Assembly: GCF_963678635.1 (NCBI RefSeq)
Contig: NC_087068.1
Coordinates: 28,646,318 to 28,710,317, forward strand
DNA: 64,000 nucleotides
Direction of reading: 5' to 3'
DNA from: Symsagittifera roscoffensis
Lineage: Eukaryota; Xenacoelomorpha; Acoela; Convolutidae
Below are positions 58,316-64,000 of this stretch, piece by piece. The first letter of the stretch is position 1. Every line of letters starts with the position of its first letter. The position numbers and the translations under genes were made by a program. The notes under the pieces were generated by a model. The model did no database searches. It saw only the letters and a list, made by a program, of their open reading frames with translations, and was not told the DNA's origin.

Positions 58316-58545
58316 AGGTCTTCCCGTTTAATAATTTGATAATAAAACCAATTTATAAACAAATTGGTTTATTATCAAAATATGGTATGGTAAGACCTAA
58401 GACATGCATTTTTGTGCGTTTCAGGCCCTAAAACGCACGAAACCCCTCGTCTTAGGTCTTCCCGTACCATATTCTGATAATAAAACCAATTAGTTTTAAA
58501 TTGGTTATATTTTCAAAATATGGTGGGGGAAGACCTAAGAACCAT
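58316..58545. repeat. Two tandem ~85-bp hairpins
   Basis: Each runs from AGGTCTTCCC to GGnAAGACCT with arms containing ATAATAAAACCAATT and AATTGGTTtATTAT. The first is 58316-58398, the second 58452-58540. Between them, TTTTGTGCGTTT and AAACGCACGAAA form a third small stem. Confidence 0.85.
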
Positions 58546-59029
58546 TTTCGTGCGTTTTGAGAGTATATATTTTTTCAATTTTCTCCAATTGCTTTTCATT
58601 GTGTTTTTGGACGTGTTTTCTGCAAATAGAACAAGATTGTAGATAACAATTATTGTTTTTTAGTTAGTGGTTATCTTATCAATTTTCTTATAAAATTAAG
58701 GGATTTCACTTCCTGTCTGCTAGCTTGCACTGCTAATTTTATCTTGTATCGCGAGTGGTGAAAAACTCCGTTTCGCCTCTGTGTTTCTACTTCCTCTCCA
58801 CTCGCTAGGTATTGGGTCGAACATTTAGACATTATACAAGAAAACAACTACAAGAAAACTGTTTACAAGCTTATGTCTACTTTCTCCTATTTAGAGCTTC
58901 TTTTTTGCATTTGTGCTTACGGAGATGGAGCGTAAGAATTTGGACATTTTTTTCGGCTCAAACTGTTTTGCAGCTCAATTTTATTGCTTTAGCAGTCGTC
59001 TAAACTAGTGTTTTCTGCTCAGTATGGGT
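58546..59029. other. Noncoding; GCGAGTGG...CCGTTTCGCCTCTGTG near 58750
   Basis: The segment near 58750 is a diverged end of the GTGCGAAGC repeat family. No gene. Confidence 0.3.
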
Positions 59030-59480
59030 TTGACAGTTTTTGTAATTTGATGCTTCTTTGAGACTGGCAATCTTAGTTCTCCGTATTTTTCCTTAAATTC
59101 ACCCGCTTGACAAACAAACGTACAGAAAAAGTTTTCCAATTTTTTTTCTTCCTTGTTTCATAACATTTTTGGCTCAGTCTTGCCTCCTTTTTTGACCAGA
59201 TGCCGTGCTATTCTTTGTTGTATCGAAAGTATTGGAAAGCTGCGCTCTGTCTGTGGGTTCATTTTTAAAAAATCAGTTTTTTTTTGCGATTTAGTTATTT
59301 CCGATTCATGTTCTATCCGATAGCTTGCAATGCTGCGCTTGTGTTTTGACTTCTGGCTTAGTTTTTGTCCACTAGCTTATCAAGCCTTGTTTGTGATCTA
59401 TCGCAATCGGTGCGAAATATTTTGAACTTTTAATTCATTGGAATTTTTTTTTCTTATCTAAGATTTTTTAAATCCGTTTT
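59030..59480 (+). repeat. Diverged copy of the right-edge repeat
   Basis: Shares GGCTCAGTCTTGCCTCC, TGACTTCTGGCTTAGTTTTT, GTTTGTGATCTATCGCA and GGTGCGAAATATTTT with 61097-61790, with more substitutions. Confidence 0.75.
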
Positions 59481-60110
59481 GTCAAGAAATTTTGGTTAAT
59501 TCGGGACCATATGCCAGAAGTTTTTTTTGAAGGCAGATAGTAAACCACTGATTCAAATGAATTATGAGCACGAGCAAATTTTATGAAGAAAAGAGAGGCA
59601 AAAAGCAACTAATAATGAGCAAAAGACCAAAATATGAAGAAACTCCTTTTGTTCATTAAAATTTAAAAAACTCTCGCATTAAGCTTCTCTTAAAAGTTAG
59701 TTTGCAATGCATTAACTGTTTCAAACTAATTTTAGAATGTTTTCGCTTGCTTTAAAAGTTGCAAATGAAAAACTTTTTTGCTAATTTTTTTTTTACATTC
59801 TGGATTACTTCGACACAAACCAGTCAGCTTGCACGTATGTCAGAGCTAAAAAACACATAAATTTTCACATAGAGGTTCAGCACCAGTTGGAATACAAAAA
59901 AACATCATAACTAAAAAAAACTATGATATAGAGGCGAATCTGCATTTTCCATTCAAAAGCAAAAATACGGCAAAAAGTTGTCCCAAGCGGTAACAAAAAT
60001 CGAAAAAACGGAAAAAAAGTAAGACTACTAACAAATATAAAATATGCCAGGTTCAAACCTCCGAACTAGAAAAAACAATTCAAGTTCTAGCATACAGAGA
60101 GTGTGTGTTT
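59481..60110. other. Noncoding, nothing recognised
   Basis: No supported feature. Confidence 0.3.
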
Positions 60111-60480
60111 AAGAGTAATGAACGTAGTGAAGGCTCTTTTATAGGTTTTGCTGATTTTTTCTTTTGTTTTTTTAGGAAAAAGACTTGAAATATCGATGCA
60201 CTTAGATATATATGAACTTTTTGAGTTCAATTGAAATTCATCTACTGAAAGTAATATAAAAAGCAATCGCCAAATACATTATTGCAAAAGGCGAGAAAAT
60301 TCGTGAACGATTACTAGTTTGGAAAGTGGAATTTAAAATCCCCTCTGGTTGGGTTCAAGTCATCAAAAACGCGCCTCATAATTAATTATTAAAATTCAAA
60401 AAAGGGCATCTGTTTTTTCTTTTAATTTCAAAAACTGAAATTTTTCAACAGAGGCAGTGTTCATTCATGTTTACTTGTGT
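60111..60480 (+). repeat. GAACGTAGTG repeat, beta copy 5
   Basis: AAGAGTAATGAACGTAGTGA core, ATATCGATGCACTTAGATAT and TTCGTGAACGATTACTAG. Confidence 0.75.
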
Positions 60481-61096
60481 TCACTATTTTGTCTTTTCCA
60501 ATCTTTGATAAGCTATGTTCGATAGGCACCAAACACTAGCCACCAAATAACCAAATACAAACATGTACCAAATATGCAACAAACGTGAGCCAGATTTAAT
60601 GCTGTTACAGCAAAAAAAGGTGTAATGCTTTTGCTGCAAAAAAAACATCAAAAAAAAAGCGTTTGTAGGTTTTGGTCTTAAGAAAATAATGTGAAGGTTA
60701 TCGAATAGTGTGTGAAAACAGTAAGACTTCACTTTGTGAAAGAACAATATTTTTTATGAAAATAGCCAAGCATAACAAAACGTCTTGTTTCTTTTTTAAA
60801 ATTGTTTGGTTAGTTTTGATGCATTTTTGAACAGAAAAAGAACACTTTTTTTGCTTCATATTATCCCATCTCGCAAGTTGTTAAATTTACGGGTTTATAA
60901 CTCCTAATCTATGTCTTCGAAAATCAAAATTTTGCGCTGAGTGGTTCACTGTCGAACAAAAAATTTAGTTCTAAAATATAGTAAGAGTTCAATTAGTGAG
61001 AGTAAACGCAACCGGTTTTTCCGAACGCTTCATCTCAGATTTGATAGGTTAGTTCTTCAGAAAGTTCAAAAAGCTTCGAAACGACGGTCAAAAATT
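60481..61096. other. Noncoding, nothing recognised
   Basis: No supported feature. Confidence 0.3.
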
Positions 61097-61700
61097 CAAC
61101 AAGTTTTTTCCGAAATCTAATTTTTTTCTGAAAAGCAGGAGGTGGGCGCAAAATTAGACAAACGTTCCATACCCTGGTTTCTCGACAGATCTTTTAACCT
61201 GAGAACACGGTAGTTTTCAAACAAAAACAAAATTTTTCCAAAATTATGTGACAGCTTCGAACATATGACTTTTTTTTTCAACTTTTTTTCCATACTTTTT
61301 CCATTTTTCGGCTCAGTCTTGCCTCCTTTTTGGACCCACTGCCCTGCTTTTCTCCGTTGTACCGAAAGTGCTGCAAAACTTCGCTCTGCCTGTTATTTCA
61401 GTTTTCAAAAATCTGTTTCTTTTTATTTAGTTTTTTCCGATTCAAATTCGATTCGATAGCTTTCAATGCTGCTTTTGCCTTGTGACTTCTGGCTTAGTTT
61501 TTGCCCACTAGCTTGCCGTGTTTCGTTTGTGATCTATCGCAGGTGGTGCGAAATATTTTAAATCCTTAATTTATTGGAATTTTTTTCCTTAGCTAAAATT
61601 TTTTCATCTTTCTAATTTTTTTAATTTCATGCACGATAAAAATGTCTTTGTAGGTGTTAGTTATGAATGAATATAAATACGTCAACTGGATGCAAATGAA
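61097..61700 (+). repeat. Right-edge tandem duplication, copy 1
   Basis: Runs from CAACAAGTTTTTTCCGAAAT to GTAGGTGTTAGTTATGAA and is nearly identical to 63428-64000, offset about 2.33 kb. The second copy runs off the window. Confidence 0.9.
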
Positions 61701-62455
61701 AGAACTGGTGTTAGATGACAGTTTGATGCAGATCACTGGAATGGCTGAAACATCATTTTTTGTAAGTTTCTGTGTAAGTTTCAATATCAATCCATTGTTT
61801 TATCAAATATAACGAAGTTATGAGAAAATACACATTTTTTTTTCTTTTTAATTTTGTTTACCTCAAGCTAAATTTTTGTAACTATTTCCGCAATTATCAA
61901 ATGAGTACTGCAGAATTTTGGCAAAACGACTGTACGGCCCGGGCCACTCGGTTTCTGCCTAACTCAAATTGCGATTCTCTACAATGTGATTCTTTTTACT
62001 CCATCATCCCCATCGTTTTCCACTTTGTCCCTCAACCCACTCCCTCCCCCTCTCAGAACCAAACACCCACCAGAACCCCCACGTTGGAATTTTTGACCAC
62101 CACAAAAGTTTTGACAGTTTTTTCTTTTCAGTAAATTTTTTGAAAATGCAAGTCAGGAACGCTATTTTGAGAGAATTTGGAACAAAAAAACTCTTTTCTT
62201 AGAATGCGATCCCAATAAAATACTTGCAAAAACAGATACAATCATAAAAAAGTCGTTATGTTTTGAAACAAATAGTCAAAACAAAACATTTTTGTGCTTT
62301 TTTTGGAGGTTTTCATCGCGTGTCCTTTCTCAAATTAGTAAATACACGCATATTTACTTAGACATAAAAACGTGGTCCACCTCCATCTTTCAACGCCCCT
62401 TCCCCCAATGTCTCTAATTAAAATAAGAAATAAGTTGAAGAAATAAGCTATTTAT
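61701..62455. other. Noncoding; a C-rich patch at 62035-62090
   Basis: A plus-strand frame (61820-62134) includes a Pro/Thr-rich stretch (PQPTPSPSQNQTPTRTP) that could be a mucin-like ectodomain exon for the transmembrane exon at 62972, but no splice sites convince me. Confidence 0.2.
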
Positions 62456-62714
62456 GCTTTTCTCCGTTGTACCGAAAGTGCTGAAAAACTTCGCTCTGCC
62501 TGTTATTTCAGTTTTCAAAAATCTGTTTCTTTTTATTTAGTTTTTTCCGATTCAAATTCGATTCGATGCCTTGTGGCTTCTGGCTTAGTTTTTGCCCACT
62601 AGCTTGCCGTGTTTCGTTTGTGATCTATCGCAGGTGGTGCGAAATATTTTAAATCCTTAATTTATTGGAATTTTCGATGTCCTCTCTGTTCAGCCATATG
62701 AAGTAACAAATCAT
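62456..62714 (+). repeat. Partial right-edge repeat, copy 2
   Basis: Starts CTTTTCTCCGTTGTACCGAA and ends AAGTAACAAATCAT, with a short deletion relative to 61350-61590. Confidence 0.85.
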
Positions 62715-62971
62715 TCATTCTCGCCATTTGCTTTCTTTTCATTTCAAAACGAATTCAAAAGAAGTTAGATTGTACAATGCTGCTTTTAAAGAATGATTTT
62801 CTTTTCCACTTCAAATCAGTTTCTGAAAAAGAACAATCTGACTATTTAAACTGAAAACTTGTCCTTCACAGCTACAGAATAGCACCGATGTTTTATCTGT
62901 TCTTATGATATATACGAAAGAGAGTTTCCAATCTCCAAATGGACAATGTTCAAGACGAAATGTGAGTTTAG

Positions 62972-63206
62972 GACCAACGGGACGATATCTTCGATGACCC
63001 GACTGGAGTGGCCGTCATCTCCGTCTCTGTGGTGTTCGCCATAGTGGTCATAGTGGCAATCGCACTCCTTGTATGGTTCATGTTCTTCAGACACAGGAGA
63101 GCCATGCCCAGGAGTGCAGGAGGGGCGACCAAGACAAGAACCCTCGCCGGAGGAAAGAGCGGTCCAGGGAAGACACCCCCAGCATCTTCCAGAAGGACCA
63201 CAGCAG
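62972..63206 (+). CDS. Internal exon: single-pass membrane protein
   Basis: Acceptor AGTTTAG at 62971 and donor CAGCAG|GTGAAG at 63207 bound a 235-nt exon (78 codons plus one base, phase 0 in, phase 1 out). It begins with an acidic juxtamembrane stretch (DQRDDIFDDP), then a ~24-residue hydrophobic helix (VAVISVSVVFAIVV.. to FMFF), then RHRR, a stop-transfer signal, and a basic Ser/Thr/Gly cytoplasmic tail. Base composition is far richer in G and C than the flanks, like the lipocalin exons. No family recognised. Neighbouring exons were not found; repeats sit immediately on both sides, so the exon may belong to a gene with long introns or be a stranded fragment. Confidence 0.5.
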
Positions 63207-63219
63207 GTGAAGGCGAAAA

Positions 63220-63414
63220 AAATCTGTTTCTTTTTATTTAGTTTTTTCCGATTCAAATTCGATTCGATGCCTTGTGGCTTCTGGCTTAGTTTTTGCCCAC
63301 TAGCTTGCCGTGTTTCGTTTGTGATCTATCGCAGGTGGTGCGAAATATTTTAAATCCTTAATTTATTGGAATTTTCGATGTCCTCTCCGTTCAGCCATAT
63401 GAAGTAACAAATCA
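63220..63414 (+). repeat. Partial right-edge repeat, copy 3
   Basis: Matches 62523-62714 almost exactly and begins only about 14 bp after the transmembrane exon donor. Confidence 0.9.
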
Positions 63415-63427
63415 TCAAGTTCTTTCA

Positions 63428-64000
63428 AATCAACAAGTTTTTTCCGAAATCTAATTTTTTTCTGAAAAGCAGGAGGTGGCCGCAAAATTAGACAAACGTT
63501 CCATACCCTGGTTTCTCGACAGATCTTTTAACCTGAGAACACGGTAGTTTTCAAACAAAAACAAAATTTTTCCAAAATTATGTGACAGCTTCGAACATAT
63601 GACTTTTTTTTCAATTTTTTTTCCATACTTTTTCCATTTTTCGGCTCAGTCTTGCCTCCTTTTTGGACCCACTGCCCTGATTTTCTCCGTTGTACCGAAA
63701 GTGCTGCAAAACTTCGCTCTGCCTGTTATTTCAGTTTTCAAAAATCTGTTCCTTTTTATTTAGTTTTTTCCGATTCAAATTCGATTCGATAGCTTTCAAT
63801 GCTGCTTTTGCCTTGTGACTTCTGGCTTAGTTTTTGCCCACTAGCTTGCCGTGTTTCGTTTGTGATCTATCGCAGGTGGTGCGAAATATTTTAAATCCTT
63901 AATTTATTGGAATTTTTTTCCTTAGCTAAAATTTTTTCATCTTTCTAATTTTTTTAATTTCATGCACGATAAAAATGTCTTTGTAGGTGTTAGTTATGAA
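63428..64000 (+). repeat. Right-edge tandem duplication, copy 4 (cut by window end)
   Basis: Near-identical to 61097-61665, with a few substitutions. It continues past the end of the window. Confidence 0.9.

Noticed and set aside
61820-62134. Pro/Thr-rich plus-strand frame as a gene
   Set aside because: The C-rich patch alone creates the composition, and no convincing splice signals connect it to the membrane exon.

Overview
The window is AT-rich nuclear DNA from an invertebrate animal. The evidence is spliced genes with GT-AG introns, apolipoprotein-D-type lipocalins, several eukaryotic retroelement classes, tRNA-derived SINE-like units and many dispersed repeats. I cannot name the species. 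Each of the four genes of the central cluster has a pyrimidine-rich AG acceptor only 8-10 nt before its ATG. That pattern suits a lineage that uses spliced-leader trans-splicing, but this is an inference.

Layout. 1-9.1 kb is noncoding repeat: duplicated AT-rich blocks, a GGTCGAGCACGG minisatellite, and about 3.4 tandem copies of a 1.1-kb unit. 9.2-17.4 kb holds two tandem, same-strand, secreted ApoD-like lipocalin genes that differ in intron number. 17.5-28.1 kb is a mobile-element nest: an ~0.8-kb foldback palindrome, hAT-like MITEs, elements ending in CCCGGGTTGACC between TA dinucleotides, and a recent 2.78-kb tandem duplication carrying a dead LINE. 29.6-32.5 kb holds, on the minus strand, a dead LINE and a decayed Penelope-like element whose reverse transcriptase contains a complete C4HC3 PHD finger. 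32.7-44.4 kb is noncoding and rich in a repeat family with the core GAACGTAGTG.

44.5-53.8 kb is the main gene block, all on the plus strand: a three-exon BEN-like gene with an in-frame TGA, an intronless BEN-like paralogue, a 1029-residue protein joining a Suv4-20-like SET domain to a Tnp2/CACTA-like DDE transposase, and a small lysine-rich gene. A ~170-bp satellite lies before the block, and the GGTCGAGCACGG minisatellite lies just after the SET-transposase gene. 53.8-64 kb returns to repeats, with one clear transmembrane exon near 63 kb and a tandem duplication running off the right edge.

Interpretation. Two unrelated mobile-element proteins here carry chromatin modules: PHD (a histone-tail reader fold) in a Penelope RT, and SET (a lysine-methyltransferase fold) in a DDE transposase. 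The SET-transposase with its BEN-like neighbours, possibly one mobile or recently domesticated unit expressed as a polycistron, is the most interesting system in the window.
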